Shown here one piece after another: positions 12,208 through 24,449 of a DNA stretch of 64,000 nt. Below the pieces are notes generated by a model. The model saw only the letters and a list, made by a program, of their open reading frames with translations, was not told the origin of the DNA and did not search any database. Positions within the stretch are counted from its first letter, which is position 1. The number at the start of each line of letters is the position of its first letter. Source of the DNA: Zantedeschia hybrid cultivar (lineage: Eukaryota; Streptophyta; Magnoliopsida; Alismatales; Araceae); NCBI GenBank assembly GCA_030544215.1, contig JARZZO010000013.1:44845196-44909195 (forward strand), written 5' to 3'. A program made the translations under genes and the position numbers.

Positions 12208-13830
12208 GCCTGCTTTGAAGGGAAGCCCGAGAGAGGAAAGCGGTCGTGGCGTCGTCCCCGTACGGGCTTTTAAAGCGCGCGCCAGCGACGCTGCGCGCCG
12301 TTCGGAACTGGTGACCCAGCGGTGGCGAGTGACACGAAACCTACGTCTCCCAAATGCGTACGCGCTGCCGCGTACCGTGGCGGTGCATTAAGGTCAAACT
12401 TCTTGAAAATCCTAAAGATGGGAACAATTCTAGAAATTAATTGAAGCAACTTCTTGGTTTTTATTGATTTTTAAAAATTTTAAATATGTAAATATTATAA
12501 TATTTCTGATTTCTTTAAATAGGTTGTGGTTAAATCTTTCTAGTCAAAATACCCTCCAACCGAAGTTCGAGGTATATATGCAAAAGTTAGGGGTATTTAA
12601 GCAAAAATACTCGAATTTTTCAGGTATATATGCAAAAGTTAGGGGTATTTAAGCAAAAATACTCGAATTTTTCTGTCATTCCGTGGGAGCTGACCGCAAT
12701 TCATAAGGGCGTCCGGGAGTATTTGTAATAACAGGTGGATGTCAGGAATATATGAAATGCCGAGTATGAGCCAATCAACTTTGTATCATTTGGTTTGACG
12801 TAAAGCATCTCAAAATATCAATTTTATAATCACCCATTTTAAAACTAATGAAAATAGTTCTTATTTAAAACCCTTCAATTTTAATTTTTAGTATTTTTAC
12901 ACTAAATTTTGATATCAGCTAACAACTGAGTCTAAAGTACAGCGATTTATAATACTCCGGACGTATGAAAAGCATTGTGAAATAATTCACACTCCATGCA
13001 AAAGAAAAAAGTGAAATAATTTACACTGATGCAAACATAAGAAAAACATCATTTTACATAATTTGACAATATTTCACGATACATCAAATTACCTCTTGAT
13101 GTCCAAATGGGCAAACAATTGACGAGTTGAATGTTTAGAAAATTCTAACAAAGGAGGAATTCTATCACATATTGCCAAGAAGCTCTCACTCACTAAAGTC
13201 AATAGTGAATAAGTCATTTAACTAGAAAAATAAGTGAAATATGAGATGATACCTCTCTCTTTGGTTCTTTCTATGAACTATTATATGTTTCCATTTACAC
13301 AAGAATTAATGAGATCGATTTGATATTTACTCATCTTTTTATGTCAAACAACTTATTTACCCTCATATAAAGTAGTCCACCTGATTTCATATCTTGAAAT
13401 ATCAGATTGATCCGGATCTTTGTAAATGGGGTACTATGAGGTCTTTAGGGTCCAGACATCTCTATAAAGAGTGATACTTGTTGCATTGGTTAGGCATGTT
13501 GCAGGACCCGGTAATACAATAAAATTAAAAAAATAATTTTTTTACACAGCCTCACATGTCGATATAAGATCGAAAGAACCAAAACATCCTAAAAAATCAA
13601 AATGTAAGTCTCAATCAATAATAAAAAAATATCCTTAATAGGCTAAGTCTAATAGAAGTTTTTATGTTTAAAATTTTTTTGAATTATTTGATCATATCAT
13701 ATATGTAAAGACGCACTAAAGAGGTGTTTGATAATACTTAAATCTATTGTCTAACTTCTTTTTTTCACATCTAACTTCTTATCTTGTTATAAAAAAAAAT
13801 ACTAAAACTCATTAAGATTTTTGGCCATTT
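12208..13830. other. VIPP1-like upstream region and intergenic DNA
   Basis: 12208-12400 is GC-rich and CpG-rich and is probably the promoter/5' UTR of the minus-strand VIPP1-like gene; I see no clear TATA box. The rest is AT-rich intergenic DNA with one short tandem repeat (12571-12674) and no credible gene. Confidence 0.4.
12571..12674. repeat. 52-bp tandem repeat, two copies
   Basis: The unit beginning GGTATATATGCAAAAGTTAG recurs at 12571 and 12623 and is nearly identical over 52 bp. A recent local duplication in AT-rich DNA upstream of the VIPP1-like gene. Confidence 0.9.
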
Positions 13831-13839
13831 TATGTTTGA

Positions 13840-14400
13840 TAAACTTTCTATAATCAGATCTAAATGCCAACAATTTCAAGAAGGCCCTCTCCCCCATCCC
13901 TTTGTCCCCCAACAATGCCTCCAACTTCCCTCTGATCTCTTTTGCGGTAACGACGCCGTCCCCGTCCGGTGCAACACTGAGGCCGGTCTTCCAAGCACCA
14001 CAGATATAGTCCCAGTACGAGAACTAGTGCCCGCAATAGGGCCAACAGAGAAAGGGCACTCCGCTGGCCACCCCTTCGATGGTCGAGTTCCACCCAGAAT
14101 GGCTGACGAAGCAACCCACCGCGGGGTGCACCAGCACCTCATGCTGCGGCGCCCACCCCACCACCTTCCCCCGCCGCCCCACACGGTCCTCGAAGCCCTC
14201 TGGGAAGGTGGAGCCCTCTCTGCTGGCAAGGTCGGGCCGTGCCACCTACAGAAATGGCCGCCTGCGCAGCTCCAACCCCAACGCCAACTCCAGGAATTGC
14301 CGCCGGTTCAAGGTGGTGGAGCTCCCGAACGCAGCGTAGACGACCATCTTTGGAGCATACTTGGTGGAGTTGCAGAGGGAGCGGCATTGTGGGGGAGAGA
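13840..14400 (-). pseudogene. UDP-glycosyltransferase pseudogene fragment (UGT83A-like)
   Basis: C-terminal half of a family-1 plant glycosyltransferase, which transfers sugar from UDP-sugar to small molecules. On the minus strand it reads VVYAAFGS, RRQFLELALGLELRRRPFL, a stop (TAG at 14246-14248) where the family has Trp, then VARPD, FPEGFEDRV and a PSPG box (14024-14155) starting WAPQHEVL and including SHSGWNST and GVPFLCWPY. The 44th and last PSPG residue, the glutamine that helps set sugar specificity, is replaced by a stop (TAG at 14024-14026). Reading continues in the same frame with YICGAWKTGLSVAPDGDG and a recognisable tail to about 13860. The usual HCGWNS is HSGWNS. The N-terminal acceptor domain is absent. 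The PFL(W)V and FLCWPY phrasing recalls UGT83A1, but the subgroup is uncertain. High local GC contrasts with the AT-rich flanks. Confidence 0.85.
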
Positions 14401-14429
14401 CGAATGTGGAGAGAAAGGGGGCGAATAGG

Positions 14430-15660
14430 GTAGGGGATTTCGCGTCTGAAAATAAAGAAGTAGAATGCTCCTAACTTAAAAATTAAGAGGAGTTTAAGAT
14501 ATAAAATGGTGAATCAGATGTTTAATTAGATATTTAACCAAACAGTCTAAAAACTAAAGTATATGACCGCTTCAGAATTTAGACATATATTAAGGGTTAT
14601 CAAACAGGCCCTAAGGCATGTGGGGACGATGATAAAAAAGTTCATTTTTTTTTCTGGCTTCACTGGCAGTGCAGCAGGTATACTTCTATCCAAATTCTTC
14701 TAGATTGTGCACCTCCCTTGTACATGACGCCTCCTGGGCCTAAAATAATCCCAGGACCGTGTATTCCACGCGCCCATACGGGCCCCACACGCCTACAACA
14801 AGCCTTACTACTCACGGAGTTGTCCACGTAGCACGAGGAGGGCGCCGAATCGCGTCACGTGCCGCCCGGTCCCACCGGAGCGTGCCCTCCACGCGGCTTC
14901 TAAAGTCCAAACGATCACCACCACAAAAGAAGTGAGAAGGACGCCTTTCCGGCGCCGGCCTCGTCACCCCCGCGTGGCTTCTCTTCGATGCTTTCGGCAG
15001 TTGGGGAGGTGCGGGCCGTGCGGCCCCCTCTTCCTCGGAAATCCCATGCACCATGGCACAGTGTGCCCAGTCCCAATTCAAAAACCTCCTCATAGTTTGA
15101 TGTCTACAAAATATATGGCTATAACATTATCCATTAATATTAATGCTCCTTGCATCCTTATAAAAGGTTTTAATAATAGCTTGATGATCGATGAGGGACG
15201 AGCAACAGTGAGGAGTGGCCCGGATGTGGACGTAGAATATATAGGTCCTGTCCATGGAATATACTAAAAAGACTTCGTAAATTTTGGTAAAATCAAGAGT
15301 ATGTATGCAACATTACGATGAATTTATAAGTAGATACGTAAAAATATCCTAACCTTTTAGACATACCCTCCTAGGACTCACGTCATTTTGACGAGAAAGG
15401 TATAATCGTAACTTTTCTGAGGGTGTCAAGAATATTGATAACAATATATAAGAATCAAAGATATACGTATAATATGTTAATTAGTATCTGTATTGCATGA
15501 TGTTTTTCTTGTATCACGTGATCTTTTTATTGAATAATTTGACGAATCCTTAATACTAGTGATAGGATCTGCTATAAGATTTTAGTTTAATGTTTGATTT
15601 ACATAAAAAATAACATTTAAATATCATGTTTATGTTTAATCCTATATTAATTTATTTATA
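14430..15660. other. Intergenic, no gene seen
   Basis: Mixed DNA with a GC-rich block at 14780-15070 (CpG-rich, short open frames on both strands, no domain) and AT-rich DNA after 15100. The GC-rich block could be a decayed exon or LTR part; nothing supports a call. Confidence 0.4.
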
Positions 15661-16270
15661 TCACATCTTAGACTGTTAACTAAAGTATGGAAGTTGCCAT
15701 GCATTGTCCACGTGGGACATAATAGTGGGAAAGTGGGGTACACTTGGTATTTGGTTTACAACCGCAGCCCACTTTCCACTCTTAGTTATCTCTTTCAACT
15801 GTTCCCTCCCTTGTTTGAAAGGCTTAAGGGTAAGAGATAAATAGGGGAAGTGTGAAAAACGGGAAGAACAAGTTCTTGAAGGATAGCCTCCTTTCTCTCT
15901 ACATTCCTTCTCTCTCTGAGTGTTGTTCTCCAAGAGACTATCACCAAGAGTTTAGGATTTGCAGCGTGAATTTTAAGAAGAAGTCCGTCACGTGGTTCTT
16001 CTCCTCATCCTTACGGAGTGGTCGCCGTCTATCCACGAACGTCGCCGTTAAAGTATGTTTCCGTCATGATCCATCTCCGTACATTCTTCCGAATGTCTTA
16101 TTTGATGCATGGAGATGTGTTTTATCGACATAGACGATACACCATCCACCTGGACATAAGTGGAGCAGGTCTAGGTAGCTTTGGACCCAGCGTCATTGTA
16201 TTCGGATCCAAATCAAACTCCTTAAGTCTCCTGGGTAAACAAGTAAATAGGTCAAATTTGGGTATCCCGT
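15660..16270 (+). repeat. LTR-like promoter block
   Basis: A TATA-like GATAAATAGGGG near 15835 is followed by a leader rich in TTCTCTCTCT and GGAGTGGTCGCCGTC-type phrases, and no ORF follows. This layout resembles the U3/R/U5 of a copia-type LTR. No second LTR or target duplication was found, so this is tentative. Confidence 0.3.
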
Positions 16271-17474
16271 GAGTTTAATTGAAATGGGCAAGAAAATAAA
16301 TTCTTCCTCTAAAATTAGCACACTGCATGTTAACAAATGGACTAGTTTTAGATCCAATTTTACAAAAAATTCATCAAATTTTTACCTTAAATGAGAGATA
16401 TATTAATGTTCCAGATATCAAGTAAATGAATACATCCAGACTCCAAAATTCAAGGTGATCTAACAAGTCAGGTTTGGATCATAGGCTCGTTTTCATAGTC
16501 CTATTTGTCGATATCAATCTGCTATCTTATTCAAAACAGTTATTCGTTCAGATATACCAGTTGTTAAACTTTACCGAGGACATGTAATTAATTGAAATGT
16601 TAATAATCAGGTTTTAATGGTTACCACTTATCTTCATAAGAACGGAGTTCTCTCTTGGATGGGAGCACTACGCTAGGGGCAGAGTGTCCTCCCTCCTCTT
16701 GCTGGACCCAATGGCGGATCAAACATTCATCTAGTGGGGTTTTAAGATTTCATTGGATTTTGATAAATTTATTAGACCAATTCAAAGTAGTATGGTCTGA
16801 GATTCCACTGATTCAGTCCAAAATCTCACTAATCCAACCCAAGATCCTATACGACTTAATCCAAGACCCCATTGACTGAACTATACTTATAACTTAATGT
16901 TCGAGTGATTCCAATGAACAAAATTTTTACATCCGCCACCAGTCCCTAATTAATAGTACTCCAATTCACACGGCTGCAAGAGCTAGCTGCAGCTAGCAGC
17001 TGATCACCACCACATCCTTTTTAATATGTTATGTGTGTACATATTATAGCTCTCTTCCTCCTGGCTGTCTCTGCCATATAATATTCTGGCTTCAGAGTAG
17101 GGTTTTCCACTCCATTAAGACCTTACAGGTTATTTTTATGAGTGATGGTTGTGAGCACATGGTTTGGCCACCCACTGTATTCACCTCCACCACCGCCACT
17201 GGCAAGTCTCCATCGTCACAAGCAATGCATCCCCCGGAGTCCAAGGCCTTAGACAATAGATCGGTCTCCATGCTATGTACTAAGTCCAAAAATGCCATGT
17301 AATTAGCCGAAGTCTCAGCCATGAATCCGTGTTAATTAAATTATATATACTCTATATGTTTAGTGTCCACACTTGTGAGAACCTAAACACAGTCCTTGAC
17401 CTGGTTGTTCATCCACGCTTCTTCTAGATGGCATATATACAGGCAAGAGAAAGTATTAACTTGGATGAAGAAGG

Positions 17475-17514
<40 letters not shown>

Positions 17515-17569
17515 ACTAGTCAAAGACGTCTAAAGACAAAATTAAATAAAATTTTTACAAATGAAATAG
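16271..17569. other. Intergenic with one small unrecognised ORF
   Basis: Mostly AT-rich. On the minus strand 17092-17322 is open for 76 codons starting METSA-like (ATG GCT GAG ACT) with balanced composition and no recognised domain; it has no visible splice partners and is left as hypothetical. A perfect (AT)n tract of about 35 bp lies at 17478-17512. Confidence 0.35.
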
Positions 17570-17724
17570 AGTAATACTAGCTGCAATCTTCTAAGGTGAT
17601 TGCAATTGTAACTGTTGTTTGATTGCAGAGATCAGATGAGGCACAAACTTTAAGTTCTATTAATTGATTACACCTCTTGTAAGATGATGCAGCAACCGCA
17701 TATCGGATAGCGGTAAGTATTACT
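17570..17724. mobile_element. MITE with AGTAATACT termini
   Basis: Starts AGTAATACTAGCTGCAATC and ends with the complement of AGTAATACTTACCGC, giving an imperfect terminal inverted repeat on a 155-bp element. The same terminal motif bounds elements at 45621-45714 and 57441-57965. No clear target duplication. Confidence 0.45.
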
Positions 17725-17743
17725 TAAGGAAAAAATACATAGG

Positions 17744-17876
17744 CTTAAGTGTTAGCTCCTGTGATCTAAACGTAAAGTAATGCTATTTTCACTCCCTTAG
17801 GATGATAGCTAGACTTAAGTGTTAGCTCCTGTGATCTACACGTAAAGTAATGCTATTTTCACTCCCTTAGGATGTC
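17744..17876. repeat. 70-bp tandem repeat, two copies
   Basis: CTTAAGTGTTAGCTCCTGTG begins at 17744 and again at 17814. The copies are almost identical for about 63 bp, through TAATGCTATTTTCACTCCCT. Confidence 0.9.
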
Positions 17877-17984
17877 TGCTATTCTAAACATCCCCAAGAT
17901 AGAGTACAGTTTAAGTCTCATCAATATCGATTATTAGTTGTGATCTGACTATCCTAATTAAGGAAGGGGTATAAGTTATAGGGA

Positions 17985-18340
17985 ATAACTTGGTGCACCG
18001 TCAGGGGCTATGACACCGCCTGGCAGTGCAGCCAAGTTAAAGAAAAATAATATTTTTTTAAAAAAACTTTTATGGTGCTCGTTCTGACCGTACAATTTGA
18101 TCTTGGATCGAATGAATTAAAAAAAAAGTAAAAATCGAAAATCGACTCTAAATGAACAATAAAAAACTTTTTTACTATTAATTTGAGGTTGATTTTTTAT
18201 TTTCATATTTTTTTAGCTCGTCCAATCTAAGATCAAATTGTACAATCAGATCAAATCAATAAGAGGTTTCAAAAAAAAAAAAAAAAATACTTGACTGCAC
18301 CACCAAACAGCATATGCAGCAAATTATTCTCAAGTTATAA
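17985..18340. mobile_element. Foldback MITE
   Basis: Long imperfect inverted repeats. The inner arms contain GTACAATTTGATCTTGGATC (about 18092) and its near complement (about 18215-18245). The outer arms contain GGCAGTGCAGCCAAG and CTTGACTGCACCACC. The AT-rich loop has no ORF. Ends are not sharply defined. Confidence 0.5.
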
Positions 18341-18840
18341 CATCTCCGTGAGTACAAGTAAACGTACACAAGACCCAACGTTAACATGAATGTGTAAAGA
18401 GTAAGTCTCGGCATATGATCACACATTAATCGAGGCACATGATCATAATTTAATTTATTAATTGGAGTCGACTGTTCTTCATGCATCCACACTCTTTTTC
18501 ATAATAAACTGTAACTTCCCTACATAGGTACATGGCATATAGACGATCGAGCACGATTACGTACACATTTAGACGAAGTAACTCAAGATCATACAAAGAG
18601 TAATACTATTTCTATTCCCTTACTAATATCTAGATTCTTGTATCGAAAAACTATCTCAAGACAGAGTACACTATAATAAATATAAAAGTTTAAAAGTTAC
18701 TTATTGCAACATTCTCCTGAGTGTTGCGTATAAGCATTAGATCACAGACAACACGACTTTTAATAATTAATACTCACTGCATCTCTTGTGAAATGGTACA
18801 CTGATCGCATCGTCTGATCTATCAATCGAACAACGACTAT

Positions 18841-19146
18841 GTTAGAGAAAGACTTGCTGTATGGGCAGTCAGTGTTACGCTGACGGGCGGTGTTATAACC
18901 GTAGCTAATGTTTTTTTTTTAATATATATATATATATATATATATTAAAATGTTTTTAGAAGGACCCTATGATGTCCTACATTATGGTTTCCGATTTTCA
19001 CCATTCATTTGAAGTTAGTTTTCGATTTTTTAAAATTATCTGATTTAAAATCAGATTATACCATCATGTAAGTGGTGTGACCACATAAAAATTAAAAAAT
19101 AAATTTTATTTTAAAAAACAGCGGTGCAACAAGTCTTTCTCATTAG
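18841..19146. mobile_element. MITE with AGAAAGACTTG termini
   Basis: The left end GAGAAAGACTTGCTG and the right end, complement of GAGAAAGACTTGTTGCACCG, form a terminal inverted repeat. An (AT)n tract (18922-18945) lies inside. Inner AAAATCGAAAACTAA-like arms also pair. No coding capacity. Confidence 0.5.
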
Positions 19147-19268
19147 AATTAGGATCTCTTCAGAGCACGACCAAACCGAATACAGTGGGAATAAAAACTT
19201 TCAAAGTATTGCCTCCTCCTTTGCACTGATCGGACTCGGTCCGATCGTGTTCTGAAGAGATTCCAATT
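19147..19268. mobile_element. 122-bp palindromic MITE
   Basis: AATTAGGATCTCTTCAGAGC at the left and the complement of AATTGGAATCTCTTCAGAAC at the right form a 27-bp stem with few mismatches. It directly abuts the preceding MITE, so two small elements sit side by side. Confidence 0.55.
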
Positions 19269-19564
19269 TTTCTCATTTTGTTAACATTCTGAAAATGTCC
19301 CATCAAGTGTGTTTCACATAAACTTTTGGTTGAGACTTTAAAAGGTGTACCCTAATTAAGGAAGTAGTCCAAGTGGTATTTTGGTTAGAAATGCAAGTTA
19401 ATCTACACAAAAACAAGACCCAAGGACAAAACAAATAATTATAAGATCTCACCATATGACACACTGGTGAGGCACTAACCAAAAAGACGTGTAGGGTTCG
19501 AGAGCAAGAGCTTGTGATTTGGTGGTCAACTACTCACGGGCCTCAACCCTTCTTTTACATAAAA

Positions 19565-22143
19565 CTAGCTGCAATGCCGTGCGCCGAACGGCGAATTAAT
19601 AGATTTGAATAAAATAATTATAACTAATATAGGTAAAGTTATTTTTTTACTCTTTTGTTAAGGAATGAATAAAATAATTACAGAATAATATATGTTAAAA
19701 AATACTAACATTTTTTTCTATGAATATTAGGTTAGTTGTTTGATAAATATTAAAAGTTTAGAACCATTGTATCTAATAGAAATATGGATTGAGAGAGAAA
19801 ACTAAAAAGTGTATTGGAGGTTATTATTATTATCCCATGAGATTATCTTAATAAATGTTGTGTTGAAACATGGATTGAGAGAAAAATGAGAGAGATATTG
19901 GTCTCGTTAATAACAAAATTAGCTATTATTATTCTATGGGGCTATTTCAATAACGATAATAAATATTAAAATTTATTATTATTATTTCAATAGACTATCT
20001 CAATATTAACAACAACAACAATAATAATAATATGAGTGAGAAAAGTGAGTTAACAACAACAACAATAATAATAATAATAATAATAGTATGAGTAAGAAAA
20101 GTGAGACAAAGACGAGATCTCGTTAATAATAATAATAATAACAATAAATTAGTAATATTTTTAAAAATAATAATAATATCAAAATTAATTATTATTATTT
20201 CATGACAGCATCTCAATAATAATAATCATACTAATAATAATGTAATATCATAATTAATTATTATTATCCCAAAAGATCAATTACAACAACAACAACAACA
20301 ACAAAAATAATAATAATATTAATAATAATAATAATATAATAATAAAAAAAAATAAGAGAAAAAATAGGAGATAAAAATATCAATAGAGAGAAAAAATATG
20401 AAAGAGGAAAAAGAGAGATAATAATAAAAATAAAGTATTTTAAAAAAATAATAATAATGTCAAAATAAATTATTATTATCCTATGAGATAATCCCAATAA
20501 TAATAGTAATAACAATATCAACATTAGTTATTACTATACCAAGAGATTGCAGCAGCAGCAAGAACAACAAGAACAATAATAATGATAATAATAATAAAAT
20601 AGGAGATAGAAATATTAATTAGGAGAGAGAAAAATGTCAAAGAAGAGAAAGAGAATTAATAATAATAATAATATCAAAATTAGTTATTATTATTACATGA
20701 AACTATTATTTCGATATTAATTTTAATAAGAATAATAATAATATTAAAATTAGTATTATTATCCCATAAGGCTACCCGAATATGAATAACAACATAATAA
20801 GACTTTCAATAATAATAATAATTAATACTTTCTACCATCTTAGATTAAAATAATAGTAATAATAATATTATTATTATTTTAAAGAATATCAAAATTAATT
20901 ATTATTATCCCATGAGACTACTTTAATAATAATAATAATAATAAATAGTTATTCTTATCCCACGACACTACCCTAATAATAATAATAAGAAGAAGAAAAT
21001 AATAATATATTCAAAAAAATAATATAATAATACTTTTCACTATCTTAGATGATGATAATAGTAATAATAATATTTTAAACAATAATAATAATATCAAATT
21101 TAATTATTATTATCTCATAAGACTACCTTAATAATAATAATAATGTCAAAATTAGTTATTACTAAGAGATTGCACAGTAACAATAACAAAAAAATTAATC
21201 ATAATAGAGAACAGAAAAATAGAAGATAGAAATTTTAATAGGGAGAGAGAAAAATGTGAAAGAGGAGAAAAATAAATAATAATAATAGTATCAAAATTAG
21301 TTATTATTGTCTGATGAGACTATTACTTTGATATTGATTTTATTATTATTATCATTAATATCAAAATTAGTTATTATTATCCTATGAGATTATCTAATAA
21401 TAATAATAATAATAATAATAATCATGATCATAATGTTAAAATTAGTTATTTTTATCCCAAGAGATTGCAACAACAACAACAATAATAATAATAGGAGACA
21501 TAAAAAATAAGAGATAGAAATACTAATAGGGAGAGAGAAAAATGTGAAAGAGGATAATAATAATAATAATTAATTAATTAATAAAATTTTAAAAATAATA
21601 ATATCAAAATTAGTCATTATTATCTCATGAGACCACTATTTTAATATTAATTTTTAATAATAATAATATCAAAATTAGTTATTATCATCCTAGGAAACTA
21701 CAATAACAACAACAACAGTAATAATAATAGGAACATAAAAAATAGGAGATATAAATATTAATAGGGAGAAAGAAAATGTTAAAAGAGGAAAATAGAGATG
21801 ATAATATAATAATAGTAATATAAATGAGATGTTGATTATATATATAGTGTAAGTACTTATTAGTATTATTATATGTAAGTAATTTTTGTTACAAAGAGAG
21901 GGTCAAGAGAGAGAGAAAAGAATTAATAAGAGTGAGAGAGGAGAGAAAGAGAGAATTAATGAGAGGGAGAGAGAAGATAGAGATAATAAATGAGAGGGAG
22001 AATGGAGAAAGAGAGAATTAATAGGAAGTACGATATATTAATAGGAAATGGAGAAAAAAGGAAAGAGAATTTAGACGAGAAATAAAATTTTATGGTGTTA
22101 ACAAGTTATTAAGAAAATTCTATTTTACATATAGTATTATAGA
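19565..22143 (-). mobile_element. Non-autonomous Helitron, copy A (2.58 kb)
   Basis: Read on the minus strand it starts TCTATAATACTATATGTAAA (preceded by A) and ends with a GCCGTTCGGCGCACGGC hairpin, then ATTGCAGCTAG followed by T. A TC start, 3' hairpin, CTAG (CTRR) end and A|T insertion site are the Helitron signature. The interior is dominated by (TAA)n, (CAA)n and GAGAGA tracts and repeated ATCCCATGAGACTA phrases, with no Rep/helicase ORF. It ends about 260 bp upstream of the b561 gene start and shares termini and interior phrases with copy B at 25203-26487. Confidence 0.75.
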
Positions 22144-22406
22144 TAACAACGAAGAATATTACGAAAACTCTTGAGGGTCCACTCTACCTGCTCATGTCAC
22201 GGCTCCTCCCTCCGACAAACCGTTATTTAGAGACCACCACGAGCCCACAACAGAACCGTTTGCTTCTAAGCTGCGGCCCGCTGCGTTCCTTCCTCGCTTC
22301 CCACCTCCCCGCCTCCACACGCCCCCCCCTGCAACCCTTTTTAAGCCCACCCCAGCGCCATTCCCCACCACCCCAAGCCCTCAGAGAGGTATCAGGAGGA
22401 GAAGAG
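22144..22406 (+). promoter_or_regulatory. Probable promoter/5' UTR of the DOMON-b561 gene
   Basis: The short interval between the Helitron end and the start codon is C-rich after 22200. CTTTTTAAGCCC near 22337 is a weak TATA-like element 70 bp before the ATG. The small interval means the core promoter is nearly in contact with the Helitron. A second ATG in frame lies two codons downstream. Confidence 0.4.
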
Positions 22407-24449
22407 ATGGAGATGAAGGCCCCTGTCGTCGCCGTCCTCTTGTTCTCTCTTCTCCTTTCGGGCTTGGCCGCCGCAGACAAGGACGGCGACGGAGACGGAG
22501 ATGGGGGCTCCTCCACGTCCCCGGCGAGCTCCACCCCTTCGGCATCTTGCTCCGCCAAGCTCAGCGTCAACGCCCACCTCATCCCCTTCGACACGTCCTC
22601 CCTCAGCTGCTACACCGCGTGGAGCTCCCGCGACTTCATCCTCATGGTAGCTAGCTCGCCAACCCCTCTCTCGGATCTCTTCCTCTCTCCATCCTCATAG
22701 GTTTTGCTTGATGTGGTGCCTGAGAGTTCTCTGGTGTGTGATCTGTGCAGTACAAGCAGGAGGGGCCGAGCCTGTGGAGCTTCGTCCTGTCGGCGCCGGA
22801 CAACAAGGCCTACATCTCGGTGGGGTTTTCCAGCAACGGGAAGATGGTAGGCTCCAGCGCGGTGGCCGGGTGGATCGGCGGGAACGGCGGGCCGGGGGTG
22901 GTGAAACGGTACTACCTCGGGGGGGAGAGCTCCGGGCAGTGCCCACCCGACCAGGGGAGCCTGCAGCTGGTGGGGAGCCCCCTCATCCTGTCGCAGTCGT
23001 CCCGGCTCTACCTCGCCTTCCAGCTCAACACCTCGCAGCCGCAGACGCGGCTCATCTATGCGCTGGGGCCGCAGGGCCGCCTCCCGGGCTCCGACTACCT
23101 CCTGGCGGCGCACCAGGACATGGTGTCCACCTCCGTCGACTACGCCACCGGTGAGCACTTTCCTCCCCAACACCTAATACACCTTTCTGATCAGGTGTTC
23201 AGTGGGGACTGGACTGATGTGGTTTGCGTTTTGGGCCGCTGCAGGGCTGAGCTCGTTGGACGGGGGGTCGTCGTCGCTGAAGGAGACGCACGGGGCGGTG
23301 GCACTGGCGGGGTGGGGGGTGTTGATACCCATCGGGGTGCTGGTGGCGCGCTACTGCAAGCACTGGGTTCCCCTCTGGTTCTACACCCACATCGCCGTGC
23401 AGGGCCTCGGCTTCGGCCTCGGCGTCGCCGCGGTCATCACCGGGTTCACCCTGGAGGACAAGGAGCGCGGCGACGTCGACACCCACAAGGCCATTGGTAT
23501 CGTCATCCTGATCCTGGGCTCCCTCCAGGTATGGATCCCAGAAACTGGATTTGCTCATGTTGTCATGGATCCTGTTGTAGTCGGAGACCTTCATAATTAG
23601 GGTGTGTTAGTATTAATATTTAATATATTAAAATTAGATCACGATGAATATTTGGTGATTTAAAATTTACAAATAACCAATAATATATTACCGATTATCT
23701 TCAGATCTAAATTTGGGCATCCATATTATAATCAACTTTTTAAAAACCTTAGTGTCGTACGAGTTGCCAATAGAGGTGTAACATGTTAATTTACAAGATG
23801 AGATCCATCTTTCTTCCTTAACAAGGTGTCTTTCCTTTTAAAAAAAATGATAAAATTGTGAAACCCATAAATCAAAGCAGATAATATATACTTTGGGCTC
23901 CCACATACCGGAGAGTGTTCTCACAGATTTCACTGTCAAATTCTCTTCAATTTCCTTTCCTGTCGTGCTTCATGTTTTGTGCTTCTAGATAGTAATAGAA
24001 AGCGGATCATCTACGATACTATATATTGATGTCGATCGACTGAGTTGATAATTTCTTACTAATTCAGACCATCCACTTCTGAATCTGATAGTAACAGTCA
24101 CAGTTGACATAGGACTTGTTGGCTCCGCATCTAGCTGTTGACAGGATGGGAACACCATAAACTAAGATTCTCTGACATGCATGAGAGGTGATCAATATCT
24201 GTGTTGCAGGTGATGGCGTTGTTGGCTCGCCCGGACAAGTCGTCGAAGGTGAGGAAGTACTGGAACTGGTACCACTACTACGTGGGCAGGGGCGCCATAG
24301 CCCTGGCCATCGCCAACATCTTCTACGGGCTGTCCCTGGCCGGCGAGGACAGCTCCTGGAGCATCGGCTTTGGGGTCTTCCTCGGCGTCTGGTTCCTCGT
24401 CTGCCTACTATTAGAGATCCGGATGTGCATGAGGAGGAACAAGTACTGA
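22407..24449 (+). CDS. Cytochrome b561 and DOMON domain-containing protein
   Basis: Four exons with GT-AG introns: 22407-22646, 22751-23150, 23245-23528 and 24210-24449. They give 387 aa, with the stop TGA at 24447-24449. Residues 1-23 are a signal peptide (LLFSLLLSGLAAA), followed by a short Asp/Gly/Ser-rich linker. The DOMON domain spans about 55-205, with SVGFSSNGKMVGSSAVAGW containing the likely axial heme Met. Exons 3 and 4 encode a b561 core of five hydrophobic helices (about 229-365). The four heme-ligand histidines are present: H229 (ETHGAV), H262 (FYTHIAVQ), H294 (DTHKAIG) and H330 (WNWYHYYVGR). Family members move electrons across membranes, probably from ascorbate, at the plasma membrane or apoplast. 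The substrate here is inferred. Splice sites, frame and ligands are all intact, so it looks functional. It lies between two Helitrons. Exons are strongly GC-rich, unlike the surroundings. Confidence 0.93.
23529..24209 (+). other. Intron 3 of the DOMON-b561 gene
   Basis: A 681-bp AT-rich intron between the b561 exons, beginning GTATGG and ending GTTGCAG. Nothing coding was seen inside. Confidence 0.8.

Noticed and set aside
12041..12391. 116-codon plus-strand ORF
   Set aside because: Antisense of the VIPP1-like transit-peptide exon and its promoter.
13832..14428. 198-codon plus-strand ORF
   Set aside because: It is the antisense shadow of the GC-rich UGT pseudogene on the minus strand.
19995..20524. 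Leu/Ile-rich ORFs on the minus strand
   Set aside because: Products of (TAA)n/(TTA)n tracts inside the Helitron.
22694..23173. Minus-strand and alternative-frame ORFs over the b561 gene
   Set aside because: Shadows of the GC-rich DOMON exon; splicing and conserved residues support only the annotated frame.
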